Below are positions 6,416-14,686 of a stretch of DNA of 64,000 bases, piece by piece. The stretch spans positions 1 to 64,000 of the forward strand of contig CAWFIT010000005.1 of NCBI GenBank assembly GCA_963815965.1, given 5' to 3'. The DNA comes from DASVFB01 sp963815965. GTDB lineage: Bacteria; Actinomycetota; Thermoleophilia; Gaiellales; Gaiellaceae. The notes beneath the pieces were generated by a model. The model made no database searches. It had not been told where the DNA came from and saw only the letters and a list, made by a program, of their open reading frames with translations. Numbering within the stretch: the first letter of the stretch is position 1; each line of letters begins with the position of its first letter. A program made the position numbers and the translations under genes.

Positions 6416-8803
6416 ATGTTGAAACTCTTGCGCGTTGTCGCGGCGCTGTTCGTCTTTGTCGCCGTCGCGGCATCTGCCGCGGCATCTGCCAAGGACGCCG
6501 CATCCGGTCAATTCGAAATCCTGACCCTTTCGAACCGAGCGGATCTCATCAGCGGCGGCGACGCGCTGGTCGAGGTGCGCGTACCAAGGACCGTGCCGCT
6601 TCACCAGGTAACGCTGTGGCTCAACGGCCTCGACGTCACGGGCACCTTCAGCACCGATACGGCGGCACGCACCATGCGCGGGGTGCTGACCGGGCTGGAG
6701 GAGGGGCAGAACGAATTTCTCGCGGACTCGAATGGCATTGGCCACGGCCGGCCGCGCGCTTCGCTCACCATCACCAATCATCCGATAGGCGGGCCGGTGC
6801 TGCTGGGCTCGCAGACGACGCCCTGGATCTGCGCGACGCCCACGCCTACGCCGGCTTCGGGCAACACGCCGGCGTCGAACGCGAGCGGCCTGTCGACCTT
6901 CGCGATCGACGCGCAATGCAATATCGCGACGGAGTACAAGCTCTTCTACCGGACGACGACCGCTGGCTGCTCGAGCGCGCTGCCGGATCCGAGCCCGCCG
7001 GCCGCGCCGCCGACCAACAACTGCTTCAAGCCGTACACCCCCGGCAGCGCGCCGGACGATCTCGCCATGACCACTACGACCGCCGGATTGACGGTTCCGT
7101 ACATCGTGCGCGTGGAGCGCGGAACGATAAATCGCGGCATCTACGACATCGCGGTTCTGTTCGACCCCAGCAAGCCGTGGTCGTCGCTCTCGCCGCAAGC
7201 GCAGTGGAACGACAAGGTCGTCTACAGCTTCGGCGCGTCGACGGGACAACCGCGGCTGCAATTCCGCTCGGAACAGAACTGGGCCGACAACGCGGCGCTG
7301 TCGCGCGGCTTCATGGTCGTCGACAACAGCCTCACCGATTCGCTCTACAACTCGAACCGCGTCCTGAACGCCGAGACGCTGATGATGATGAAGGAGCACA
7401 TCGCCGACACCTACGGCGAGATCACGTACACGCTCGGCAACGGCTGCTCGGGCGGCTCGATCGGGCAGAACACCGCCGCGTCGATCTATCCCGGACTGCT
7501 CGACGGCATCCAGCCGGCTTGCGACTTCCCTGATTCGATCAGCACCGGCCTCGAGGTCGGGGATTGCGTCTTGCTGGTCAATGTCTACGCAAGCCCGGAA
7601 TGGACCGCGTTGATGAGCGGCCTGACGCAGGCGCAGATCAATGCCAAGAAGGCAGCGATCAACGGCCAGCTCGACCAGCTCGGCTGCCAATCGTGGAACA
7701 ACTCGTTCGGCTTCAACAACAAGCCTGGCAATTACGTGCCGCTACTGGTCGTCAACCAGACGACCGGCGCCCTGGCGCCGGTCGGCGCGCCGCGCAACAA
7801 CTGCCTGCTGCCCGCCGCGCTGGTCTACGACCCGGTGACCAACCCGAACGGCACGCGCTGCGGCGACGCCGACCTCTCCGCCGCCGTCTGGGGCAAGACG
7901 AACGGCATCGCTCCCGGCAGCATGCGCGCCCTGCAAACCGGCGACAACGTCGGCATTCAGTACGGCCTGAAAGCATTGCTGGCAGGTGCGATCACGCCCG
8001 AAGAGTTCGTCACGCTGAACGAGAAGATCGGCGGCTTCGATGCCGATTCGAACCGCACGGCCGCCCGCACCGTCGCCGACAGTGCGGCGTTGAGCACTGC
8101 CTACCGCGCCGGCATCGTCGCCAGCGGCGCCAACCTCGGCAAGCTGCCGATCATCGACTCGCGCGGCTACGACGAGCAGGGCATCCACTACATCTGGCGC
8201 AGTTTCGCGGAGCGTGCCCGAATCGAGGCGGCCAACGGTGGCGATCACGGCAATCAGGTGATGTGGCGCTACGGGACGGGTCTGTTGCCCGCGACTGCAT
8301 CGCAGGTCGCGGCGGTGACGGTGAACTCGCTGCTGACCATGGACACCTGGCTGTCGAACCTGACGGTCAGCGCGCCGAAGGAGACGATCAACTCCGCGCG
8401 CACCCAGGCGGAGGTCATCCAGGCGAAACCGGCGACGGCGTTCGACCTGTGCTACCTGACCGGCGACACGAACTTCACGACGCCGGTCACCGACATGGCG
8501 GCGTGCGATGCCGACCCCAGGCTCGCGCGACACTCCTCGCCTCGCCAGGTCGCCGGCGGGCCGCTCGCAGAGAACATCCTGAAGTGCCAGCTGAAGCCGC
8601 TCAACCCGGCGGACTACGCGCCGGTCGTCTTTTCGCCGTCGCAGTTGGCGCGGCTGCAAGCCACGTTCCCCGGTGGCGTGTGCGACTGGAGCCTGCCCGG
8701 CGTTGGCCAGCAGGCGGCGGTTTCGCCGCTCACCTTCGCCGGCGGGCCGGGCGGCGTGCCGCTGCCACCCGCGCCGGTGTCGCACGCGAGCCCGGAGCAT
8801 TGA
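6416..8803 (+). CDS. Exported DUF6351 family protein with tannase-like nucleophile motif
   Basis: 795 residues. Signal peptide at residues 1-25 (MLKLLRVVAALFVFVAVAAS). 'FEILTLSNRADLISGGDALVEVRVP' and 'SLTITNHPIGGPVLLGSQTTPWIC' are the opening blocks of DUF6351. The segment 'YTLGNGCSGGSIGQ' puts a Cys344-Ser345 pair in a GxCSxG-type elbow like that of tannase/feruloyl esterase alpha/beta hydrolases, and many cysteines elsewhere suggest disulfides in an extracytoplasmic protein. I infer a secreted esterase; the family has no assigned reaction. RBS GGGAGG before ATG 6416 (CCCTGGGAGGAGTC). Followed by a strong hairpin terminator. Relatives that I know of are spread over Proteobacteria and Actinobacteria. 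Confidence 0.8.
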   Translation: MLKLLRVVAALFVFVAVAASAAASAKDAASGQFEILTLSNRADLISGGDALVEVRVPRTVPLHQVTLWLNGLDVTGTFSTDTAARTMRGVLTGLEEGQNEFLADSNGIGHGRPRASLTITNHPIGGPVLLGSQTTPWICATPTPTPASGNTPASNASGLSTFAIDAQCNIATEYKLFYRTTTAGCSSALPDPSPPAAPPTNNCFKPYTPGSAPDDLAMTTTTAGLTVPYIVRVERGTINRGIYDIAVLFDPSKPWSSLSPQAQWNDKVVYSFGASTGQPRLQFRSEQNWADNAALSRGFMVVDNSLTDSLYNSNRVLNAETLMMMKEHIADTYGEITYTLGNGCSGGSIGQNTAASIYPGLLDGIQPACDFPDSISTGLEVGDCVLLVNVYASPEWTALMSGLTQAQINAKKAAINGQLDQLGCQSWNNSFGFNNKPGNYVPLLVVNQTTGALAPVGAPRNNCLLPAALVYDPVTNPNGTRCGDADLSAAVWGKTNGIAPGSMRALQTGDNVGIQYGLKALLAGAITPEEFVTLNEKIGGFDADSNRTAARTVADSAALSTAYRAGIVASGANLGKLPIIDSRGYDEQGIHYIWRSFAERARIEAANGGDHGNQVMWRYGTGLLPATASQVAAVTVNSLLTMDTWLSNLTVSAPKETINSARTQAEVIQAKPATAFDLCYLTGDTNFTTPVTDMAACDADPRLARHSSPRQVAGGPLAENILKCQLKPLNPADYAPVVFSPSQLARLQATFPGGVCDWSLPGVGQQAAVSPLTFAGGPGGVPLPPAPVSHASPEH

Positions 8804-9139
8804 GCCGCGATCGTCTCTAGCGGTGGATCAGAACCGAAGGGGCCGCGCGAGCGGCCTCTTCGCTTACCCGGCTCAGGGTGCATTCGTGAATGCTGGCCCA
8901 GGCTAAGGGCCTGATCGCAGATGGCGGCATGGGCGTCCGCGACCTGGTCGGAGTGTCCGTCGCGAACGCTGTGCCGCCGTCGGCGCTTTCGAGCAGGCAT
9001 GATCCTGCCGTGGATCCGGCGAGGTAGCGGTTTGGCGCGGCGCGAGCCGCCGCGCGTTTCCGGCGCAGTGTTTGCCGAGGCCCGTCATGCGGGGACTCGG
9101 GAGCTGCGCGCCCACCGCTACGACTCGGAGGTACCACGA
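8804..9139. other. Intergenic stretch with one terminator
   Basis: 336 bp between the DUF6351 gene and the cupin gene. It holds the terminator at 8837-8860 and, just before the cupin start, a GGAGG at 9127-9131. No convincing coding potential is seen: reading frames crossing it are shadows or upstream extensions without conserved sequence. Confidence 0.6.
8837..8860 (+). terminator. Terminator hairpin with GCGA tetraloop, copy 1
   Basis: 10-bp stem (AAGGGGCCGC with GCGGCCTCTT, one G-U pair) closed by GCGA, a GNRA tetraloop. It lies 33 nt after the DUF6351 stop. The surrounding 37 bp at 8829-8865 are identical to 9631-9667. Confidence 0.75.
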
Positions 9140-9604
9140 GTGAATCATCAGAACCTGTTCTCCGACGAATGGGACGGAGACGACGAAGAATTCGGGACTC
9201 GGCATCGATACTTCTGGCGGCCGGACGACGCCAGGATGGGAGCAACGCTGTACGAACTGGCCCCCGGCGCGCTTGGGATGCGGATGCATATGCACTTCGG
9301 AGCCGAAGAGATGTTCTTCGTCCTGAGCGGTCGTCCCGTCTTCCGGACGCAACACGGCGAAGAGGAGCTGGCTCCGGGCGACTTCGTCTTCTGCCCCGAG
9401 GGACGTGCCGGACTACACGCGTACAGCAACCCCACCGACGAACCCGTTCAGATCCTCGCGATCAGTGCCGGGAGCTTCCCGGACGTCGTCGCCTACCCCG
9501 AACACGGATATGCATGGGTGGCGACTCGCGATCCCGATCCCGAGCTACTCGCGAGAGGCGGCGACCCCGGCATCATTGCTCGCTTCGAGATCCCGATCGA
9601 GTAA
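9140..9604 (+). CDS. Cupin-domain protein
   Basis: 154 residues with a single cupin barrel: motif 1 'MRMHMHFGAEEMFFVLSG' has the H.H...E metal ligands and motif 2 'LAPGDFVFCPEGRAGLHAYSNPTDEPVQILAIS' supplies the last His. Likely a metal-binding small-molecule binder or isomerase; substrate unknown. GTG 9140 is chosen because GGAGG (9127-9131) sits 8 nt upstream and conserved sequence begins shortly after; an open frame reaching 8921 has no conserved content. Ends 34 nt before the second copy of the shared terminator. Confidence 0.8.
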   Translation: MNHQNLFSDEWDGDDEEFGTRHRYFWRPDDARMGATLYELAPGALGMRMHMHFGAEEMFFVLSGRPVFRTQHGEEELAPGDFVFCPEGRAGLHAYSNPTDEPVQILAISAGSFPDVVAYPEHGYAWVATRDPDPELLARGGDPGIIARFEIPIE

Positions 9605-9638
9605 ATCGCTCGAGCCGTATCGACGATCGCCAGAACCG

Positions 9639-9662
9639 AAGGGGCCGCGCGAGCGGCCTCTT
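9639..9662 (+). terminator. Terminator hairpin with GCGA tetraloop, copy 2
   Basis: Same 10-bp stem and GCGA loop as at 8837-8860, here followed by CGCTTTTG. The identical 37-bp block spans 9631-9667. Terminates the cupin gene. Confidence 0.8.
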
Positions 9663-9757
9663 CGCTTTTGTCCATCCGGGTCCCTCGCCCGACCGATGAG
9701 TTTCCCCGCCCTGGCCGTCTACACCAGCGAAACGGGTGTAATGAATAGGAGGGCAGC

Positions 9758-10426
9758 ATGAGGTTTCTTCTCACTTCCGCTGGCATCAAGAACACGAGCA
9801 TCCACAATGCGCTGGTCGAGCTACTGGGCAAACCGATTGCCGAGTCCAGCGCCCTCTGCATTCCCACCGCGATGTACGCCATACCCGGCGGTGCTGCCCG
9901 TGCATGGCGGTTCATCAGCGGACGAGAAGACCGCACCCCCATGTGCGCATTGGGTTGGAAGTCGTTGGGCGTGCTGGAGCTGACCGCGCTGCCCAGCATC
10001 GATGAAGAGCGTTGGGTCCCCATGGTTAAGGAGACTGACGTCCTGCTGGTGGCGGGCGGCGATCCCCTGTACCTGTGCCACTGGATGCGGCAGTCCGGAC
10101 TGGCGGACCTCTTGCCGTCGCTGCGCGAGGCGGTCTACGTGGGGCTGAGCGCCGGGAGCATGGTGATGGCGCCCAACATCGGGGAGGACTTCGTCCGCTG
10201 GAGGCCGCCCACCGGTGGCGACGAAACGCTGGGACTGGTTGAGTTTGCGATGTTTCCGCACCTCGATCACGAGGACATGCCGGAGAACACCATGGCCGAC
10301 GCAGAAAAATGGGCCGCCGGCATGCCGGTGCCGGCATACGCGATTGACGACCAGACCGCCATCAAAGTGACCGACGGCACCGTCGAAGTCGTCTCCGAGG
10401 GGCACTGGAAGCTGTTTACCCCCTAG
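9758..10426 (+). CDS. S51 peptidase-like / type 1 glutamine amidotransferase-like protein, tandem copy 1
   Basis: 222 residues, dipeptidase E/cyanophycinase (S51) fold. Nucleophile elbow 'VYVGLSAGSMVM' with Ser131; 'DVLLVAGGDPLYLCHWMRQ' is the conserved GG.. loop of the amidotransferase-like sheet; 'YAIDDQTAIKV' resembles the family's C-terminal 'IPDGTA' segment. Presumably a cytoplasmic serine dipeptidase/hydrolase; substrate unknown. RBS AGGAGGG before ATG 9758. An inverted repeat TACACC-N9-GGTGTA (9720-9740) lies just upstream and could be an operator. Very similar to the next gene. Confidence 0.85.
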   Translation: MRFLLTSAGIKNTSIHNALVELLGKPIAESSALCIPTAMYAIPGGAARAWRFISGREDRTPMCALGWKSLGVLELTALPSIDEERWVPMVKETDVLLVAGGDPLYLCHWMRQSGLADLLPSLREAVYVGLSAGSMVMAPNIGEDFVRWRPPTGGDETLGLVEFAMFPHLDHEDMPENTMADAEKWAAGMPVPAYAIDDQTAIKVTDGTVEVVSEGHWKLFTP

Positions 10427-10555
10427 CACCGAGAGCCCTGCGACAGGAGATGGGCCTGAGCCGATGAGTTCTTGGAGGTCTGCCAGTCTCTACCGCAGAC
10501 GTATCCGTAAGCGCCTAGAACGTTCTCGTCTGCAGTAATGACTCCGGGAGGCAGG

Positions 10556-11233
10556 ATGAGGTTTCTTCTCACGTCCGCTGGCATCAAGAACGCGAGCATC
10601 CGCGACGCGCTGGTCGACCTGCTGGGCAAACCGATTGACGAGTCCAGCGCCCTCTGCATTCCCACCGCGGCGTACGGGCACCCCATGGTCGGTCCTGGCG
10701 CGGGGCCATGGCGGTTCATCACCGGACGATCCGACCAACCGATGTGCGAATTGGGTTGGAAGTCCTTGGGCGTCTTGGAGCTCACCGCGCTGCCCAGCAT
10801 CGATGAAGAACGTTGGGTTCCCCTGGTCCAGGAGACTGACGTCCTGCTGGTGAACGGCGGCGACGCTTTGTATCTGTGCCACTGGATGCGGCAGTCCGGG
10901 CTGGCGGACCTCTTGCCGTCGCTGCGCGAGACCGTCTGGGTGGGATTCAGTGCCGGGAGCATGGTGATGGCCCCCTGCGTCGGGGAGGACTTCATCGGCT
11001 GGAAGCCGCCCGCAGGTGGCGACAGAGCGCTCGGAGTCGTTGATTTTTCGATCTGCCCGCATCTGGCTCCCGAGAACATGCCAGGCAATTCCATGGCCGA
11101 GGCAGAACGATGGGCGGCCGGGATCCCAAATCCGGCGTATGCGATCGACGATCAGACCGCCATCAAAGTGAGCAACGGCACCGTCGAGGTCGTCTCCGAG
11201 GGGCAATGGAAGCTGTTCACCCCCAGCGCGTAA
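10556..11233 (+). CDS. S51 peptidase-like protein, tandem copy 2
   Basis: 225 residues, close paralogue of the preceding gene: both begin MRFLLTSAGIKN and share 'LCIPTA', 'LGWKSLGVLELTALPSIDEERWVP', 'LYLCHWMRQSGLADLLPSLRE' and 'AIDDQTAIKV', and the nucleotide sequences also remain close. The nucleophile elbow is 'VGFSAGSMVMAPCVGEDF'. ATG 10556 follows GGGAGGCAG; an earlier ATG at 10538 has no conserved sequence. The 129-bp spacer from copy 1 contains a 10-bp perfect palindrome AGAACGTTCT (10517-10526), so copy 2 probably has its own promoter. Confidence 0.85.
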   Translation: MRFLLTSAGIKNASIRDALVDLLGKPIDESSALCIPTAAYGHPMVGPGAGPWRFITGRSDQPMCELGWKSLGVLELTALPSIDEERWVPLVQETDVLLVNGGDALYLCHWMRQSGLADLLPSLRETVWVGFSAGSMVMAPCVGEDFIGWKPPAGGDRALGVVDFSICPHLAPENMPGNSMAEAERWAAGIPNPAYAIDDQTAIKVSNGTVEVVSEGQWKLFTPSA

Positions 11234-11282
11234 GCCACTTCACACAATCGATCCGGCGCTCACCGGCACGCAGGGTGGGGGA

Positions 11283-11288
11283 TAGTCT
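11283..11288 (+). promoter_or_regulatory. TAGTCT -10 box, leaderless promoter candidate
   Basis: TAGTCT, 6 nt, ATG 11295. No separate ribosome-binding site is needed for a leaderless start. Confidence 0.5.
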
Positions 11289-11294
11289 GGGGGC

Positions 11295-12899
11295 ATGTCG
11301 GCCCGGACGGCGGTGCTCTCCGAGGGACAGCTCGCACTGCTTGCCGAGCACGGCGAGCAGCGGCGCGCGGAGGTCGGCGACGTGCTCTTTCGGGTCGGCG
11401 ACCGACGCTATCCGCTAATCGCGATCATCGAAGGCGAGGCGGCCGTCCTCGACCAGACCGGTGCGGAGCTCAACCGCCACGGCCCGGGCGGCTTCCTCGG
11501 GGAGTCGAACCTGCTCTCGGGACAGACCGTCTTCTTGACGGCTGTGGTGACCGAGCCGATGCGCTACATCGCCGTCGAGCGTGAACAGTTGCGAACGCTC
11601 CTGTTCGAGGACACCGCGCTCAGCGACCTGTTGCTCTGGACCTTTATGGCTCGCCGAGAGGGGCTTCAGGCGCGGGCCGGTGTCGGTGTCGAGATCGTCG
11701 GGCCGCAGTCGTCCGAGGCGACGCGACTCCTCGTCGAGTTCGCGCGGCGCAACCGCCTCCCTTTCACGTGGCTGGACACCGACCGCCCCGAGCAAGCGGA
11801 GGCGCTCGTCCGGATCTCCGGGCTCGCGGACAACGAGATCCCGCTCGTGCGTCTGCCAGGCGGGCCTGAGCTTCGGAGTCCCTCCGCCGGCGAGCTGTCC
11901 CGGGCGCTGGGCATCGGGCTCGAGCTGGACCATTCGGAGACGGTCGACCTGCTCGTCGTCGGGGGCGGCCCTGCTGGGCTCGGCGCCGCCGTCTACGGCG
12001 CGTCGGAGGGGCTGGACACGCTCGTAATCGAGGGCAGCGCTCTCGGCGGCCAGGCGGGAACGTCGCGAAGGATCGAGAACTACCTCGGCTTCCCGGCGGG
12101 CATCAGCGGCTCGGAGCTGACGGTACGCGCCGTCGACCAAGCGCGGAAGTTCGGCGCCCGCATGGCCGCGCCGTATCGCGCCGTCGCGCTCGAGCCCGGC
12201 GCCGAGCTTCACCTCGTCCGGCTCGAGAGCGGCCAGGAGATGAGGGCGCGCGCCGTCGTTCTCGCGACCGGCGCCGAGTACCGCCGGCTCCCGATCCCGG
12301 AGATCGCGTCGTACGAAGGCGTCAGCATCTTCTACACCGCGGGGCCACAGGAGGCCCGAAGCTGCAGCGCCACGCGGGTCGGTGTCGTCGGGGGCGGGAA
12401 CTCGGCCGCCCAGGCGGCGATCTGGCTCGCCCGCGGGGGCGCACTCGTGACGCTCTTCCACCGCCGGGCCGACCTCAGCGAGACGATGTCCGACTACCTG
12501 ATCCACGACCTCGAGCGAGCCGGCGTCCTCGTCCGAGGGCAAAGTGAGATCGCCGCGCTGCACGGTGCCGACGGCCGGCTCGAGGCTGCGACACTCCGCG
12601 ACGGCGAGCGGATTCCGCTCTCCTTCCTCTTCCTCTTCCTCGGAGCCGCACCACACACCGACTGGCTCGGCGGCACGGTCGCGCTCGACGACGACGGCTT
12701 CGTCCTCACGGGCCAGAGCGCCGGTGTCGAGGGCATCCTCGAGACGAGCGTGCCCGGCGTCTTCGCCGTGGGCGACGTGCGCTCGGGGTCGGCCAAGCGT
12801 TGCGCCACCGCTGTCGGCGAGGGGGCGACGGTCGTGGGCTTCGTCCACGAGCGCTTCTCCGCCGAGGTCATCGGGGCCCCGGCAAGCAGCGGCAGCTGA
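11295..12899 (+). CDS. Cyclic nucleotide-binding domain fused to thioredoxin-reductase-like flavoprotein
   Basis: 534 residues. Residues 20-125 form a cNMP-binding (CRP-like) beta barrel including 'GPGGFLGESNLLSG'. Residues 131-205 look like a thioredoxin/glutaredoxin fold without any CxxC. Residues 217-525 are a class II flavoprotein: FAD motif GGGPAG at 223-228, 'VLATGAEYRRLPIPE', NADPH motif 'VGVVGGGNSAAQAA', and the FAD end 'GVFAVGDVRSGSAKRCATAVGEG'. The redox-active CxxC of true thioredoxin reductases is missing; the equivalent spot reads 'VSIFYTAGPQEARSC'. This architecture is known in actinobacteria, but its electron acceptor is not. Leaderless start. Confidence 0.85.
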   Translation: MSARTAVLSEGQLALLAEHGEQRRAEVGDVLFRVGDRRYPLIAIIEGEAAVLDQTGAELNRHGPGGFLGESNLLSGQTVFLTAVVTEPMRYIAVEREQLRTLLFEDTALSDLLLWTFMARREGLQARAGVGVEIVGPQSSEATRLLVEFARRNRLPFTWLDTDRPEQAEALVRISGLADNEIPLVRLPGGPELRSPSAGELSRALGIGLELDHSETVDLLVVGGGPAGLGAAVYGASEGLDTLVIEGSALGGQAGTSRRIENYLGFPAGISGSELTVRAVDQARKFGARMAAPYRAVALEPGAELHLVRLESGQEMRARAVVLATGAEYRRLPIPEIASYEGVSIFYTAGPQEARSCSATRVGVVGGGNSAAQAAIWLARGGALVTLFHRRADLSETMSDYLIHDLERAGVLVRGQSEIAALHGADGRLEAATLRDGERIPLSFLFLFLGAAPHTDWLGGTVALDDDGFVLTGQSAGVEGILETSVPGVFAVGDVRSGSAKRCATAVGEGATVVGFVHERFSAEVIGAPASSGS

Positions 12900-12949
12900 C
12901 ACCGCTCCACTGAGTGGGTTGGCCCTGGGCGGCCTGGCAGAGTGACGGC

Positions 12950-13510
12950 GTGACGAAGACCCAGTACTACACCGCAACGAGTCTCGACGGGTACATCGCG
13001 GATGAGCACAACTCTCTCGATTGGCTCTTCGAGGTCGATCGCGCGGAAAGTGACGACCACTCGTTCACGCACTTTTTCGCCGACGTAGGCGCGATGGCGA
13101 TGGGAGCGACGACCTATGAGTGGGTGCTCGATCATGACCATCTGCTCGATCACCCTGAGAAGTGGCATGCCTACTACGGGGAGACGCCGTGCTGGGTCTT
13201 CACGCATAGGACACTGCCGCCGGTTCCGGGAGCGGACATCCGGTTCGTCGAGGGAGACGTTCGACCGGTTCACCACGAGATGACGCAAGCGGCGGGGGAT
13301 AGAAACGTCTGGCTCGTCGGCGGCGGCGAGCTGGTGGGGCAGTTCGCCGACTGGAGCCTGTTGGACGAGGTCCTTGTCGGCATCGCGCCGGTGACACTCG
13401 GTGGTGGAGCTCCGCTGCTTCCCCGTCGGTTGACGGCAGCTGACCTGGAGCTCGTCGACGTTGCCCGCGACAAGCAGTTCGTGCGGCTCAGCTACCGGCT
13501 GCGGAGATAA
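12950..13510 (+). CDS. Dihydrofolate-reductase-like (RibD C-terminal) protein
   Basis: 186 residues of the RibD_C/DHFR-like family: 'YYTATSLDGYIADEHNSLDWL' at the N-terminus, 'AMAMGATTYEWVL' for the nucleotide-binding region, 'VWLVGGGELVGQFADWSLLDEVLVGIAPVTLGGGAPLLP' with the GGG loop near the C-terminus. Probably an NADPH-dependent reductase of unknown substrate. GTG 12950 starts right before the first conserved strand; CAGAGT (12938-12943) 6 nt upstream is a weak leaderless -10 candidate. One of three members of this family in the window (others at 15618 and 24415). Confidence 0.85.
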   Translation: MTKTQYYTATSLDGYIADEHNSLDWLFEVDRAESDDHSFTHFFADVGAMAMGATTYEWVLDHDHLLDHPEKWHAYYGETPCWVFTHRTLPPVPGADIRFVEGDVRPVHHEMTQAAGDRNVWLVGGGELVGQFADWSLLDEVLVGIAPVTLGGGAPLLPRRLTAADLELVDVARDKQFVRLSYRLRR

Positions 13511-13667
13511 CGCCTCCGAAGCGACCGTCGGAACGCGCGCTCAGAGTGCATTCGCGAAGACTCAGGCGGCCGGCGCTGGGAAGGACCACGGGCTCGATCC
13601 GGTTCCCCGGTGGCAGTGATCGGTCGCGGCGCTCCGGCCGCTCGACTCACGCTCTGGTGACAGGTCC

Positions 13668-14042
13668 TTAGCTCTCCGGCCCCGATTGCGGAACGAGGAC
13701 GACGCGGAAGCCATCGGGATCGACAAGCGTGATGCCGTGCGTGTTCCAGTACGGATTTGCAGACGCAACCGGCTCGGCGCCGATGCGTCGGCGCCGTTCC
13801 TCGACGGCGTCGGTGTCGCCGAGATAGAGGACGAGCAACGTCTCAGGATGTGGCGGCGGCGCATCGTGGCGGCCGCCGCTCGTGAACTCGAGGTGCGCGG
13901 CGGTTCCCGGCAGGCCGAAGAACACACCGCTGTATCCGTCGTGGTCGTCGAAGCGGCCTAGCTCGGGGAGCCCGAGGCCCTCGCCGTAGAAGCGAACGAC
14001 CTCGTCGAGCCGGTGCGTGTGTCGAGCGAACCGAACCTGCAT
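13668..14042 (-). CDS. VOC family protein
   Basis: 124 residues. First module 'MQVRFARHTHRLDEVVRFYGEGLGLPELGRF', with the His at the usual metal position; second module 'ETLLVLYLGDTDAVEERRRRIGAEPVASANPYWNTHGITLVDPDGFRVVLVPQ', ending in DPDG. Typical length for a one-domain glyoxalase/bleomycin-resistance-like protein. Substrate unknown. It is divergent from the exported-protein gene at 14207 and has no partner genes. Confidence 0.85.
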   Translation of the reverse strand: MQVRFARHTHRLDEVVRFYGEGLGLPELGRFDDHDGYSGVFFGLPGTAAHLEFTSGGRHDAPPPHPETLLVLYLGDTDAVEERRRRIGAEPVASANPYWNTHGITLVDPDGFRVVLVPQSGPES

Positions 14043-14206
14043 TCGCTCGAATCGTTATCCGCCGGCGCCTCCGCCGCAAGGGGCCAGTCGCACTGCTGGC
14101 TGGCCGGTAGCCGTCCTGCAACCGGTTTGCAACCGGCGCGCAGCCGGAGCTCCGTCCTGTGGGTAATTCGACCGCGATTGAGGTCGGCACGACAGAAAGG
14201 GACACC

Positions 14207-14620
14207 GTGAAGCGCAAGGCCCTCATCACTCTCATTCTCGGAGCAACCCTCGTGATCGCGCCGGCCGCCCGCGCAGGCGGGCTGATGCCGGACGGCGGCG
14301 GTTCGGGATCCGCCAAAGGCGTCGTCCTGCACACCGACGTGCTCGGGGGCAACGGCAACGCCGTCTCCAGCTCGGTGCTGACCACCAGGCCCTACGGCAT
14401 GAACGAGGCCACCTACCAGGCGGTGCTGAGCCGCGGCAAGGCGTTCAGCCTCCGGCCCGACATCCTCGGTGGCCATGCCGGCGTGTCGGCTGGGACGACG
14501 GCAACGGGCGGCGACTCCTTCAACTGGGGCGTGGCGATCCCGGCATCGCTGCTGGGCGCGATGCTGCTGGCAGCGGCGGCGCTGGCGTTCACCCGGCGCA
14601 GGTACCGCCTCAGCTTCTGA
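14207..14620 (+). CDS. Small exported protein with C-terminal membrane anchor
   Basis: 137 residues; not recognised by function. Signal peptide at residues 1-22 (VKRKALITLILGATLVIAPA), a glycine-rich extracellular part, and a C-terminal hydrophobic helix followed by 'RRRYRLSF', i.e. a type I single-pass topology reminiscent of a sorting/anchoring tail but without an LPXTG motif. GTG 14207 is selected because AGAAAGGGA lies upstream and the signal peptide starts there. Followed by a very strong hairpin. Similar short secreted proteins are common orphans in Thermoleophilia-like genomes (inference from memory, not checked). Confidence 0.7.
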   Translation: MKRKALITLILGATLVIAPAARAGGLMPDGGGSGSAKGVVLHTDVLGGNGNAVSSSVLTTRPYGMNEATYQAVLSRGKAFSLRPDILGGHAGVSAGTTATGGDSFNWGVAIPASLLGAMLLAAAALAFTRRRYRLSF

Positions 14621-14637
14621 CCGCTAACGGTTCGGGG

Positions 14638-14673
14638 GCACGACGAGCGGGCCGCAAGGCCCGCTCGTCGTGC
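14638..14673 (+). terminator. 16-bp perfect hairpin with GCAA tetraloop
   Basis: Arms 14638-14653 and 14658-14673 are perfect complements closed by GCAA. No T-run follows. It sits 17 nt after the exported-protein stop and directly abuts the GNAT remnant, so it may also mark a recombination boundary. Confidence 0.75.
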
Positions 14674-14686
14674 GGATAGACGCGCC

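Noticed and set aside
10517..10526. AGAACGTTCT palindrome as an SOS/LexA box
   Set aside because: Gram-positive LexA boxes need GAAC-N4-GTTC; here the half-sites touch.
14638..14673. Hairpin as a mobile-element end
   Set aside because: A second copy or target-site duplication is absent; a terminator after 14207-14620 explains it.
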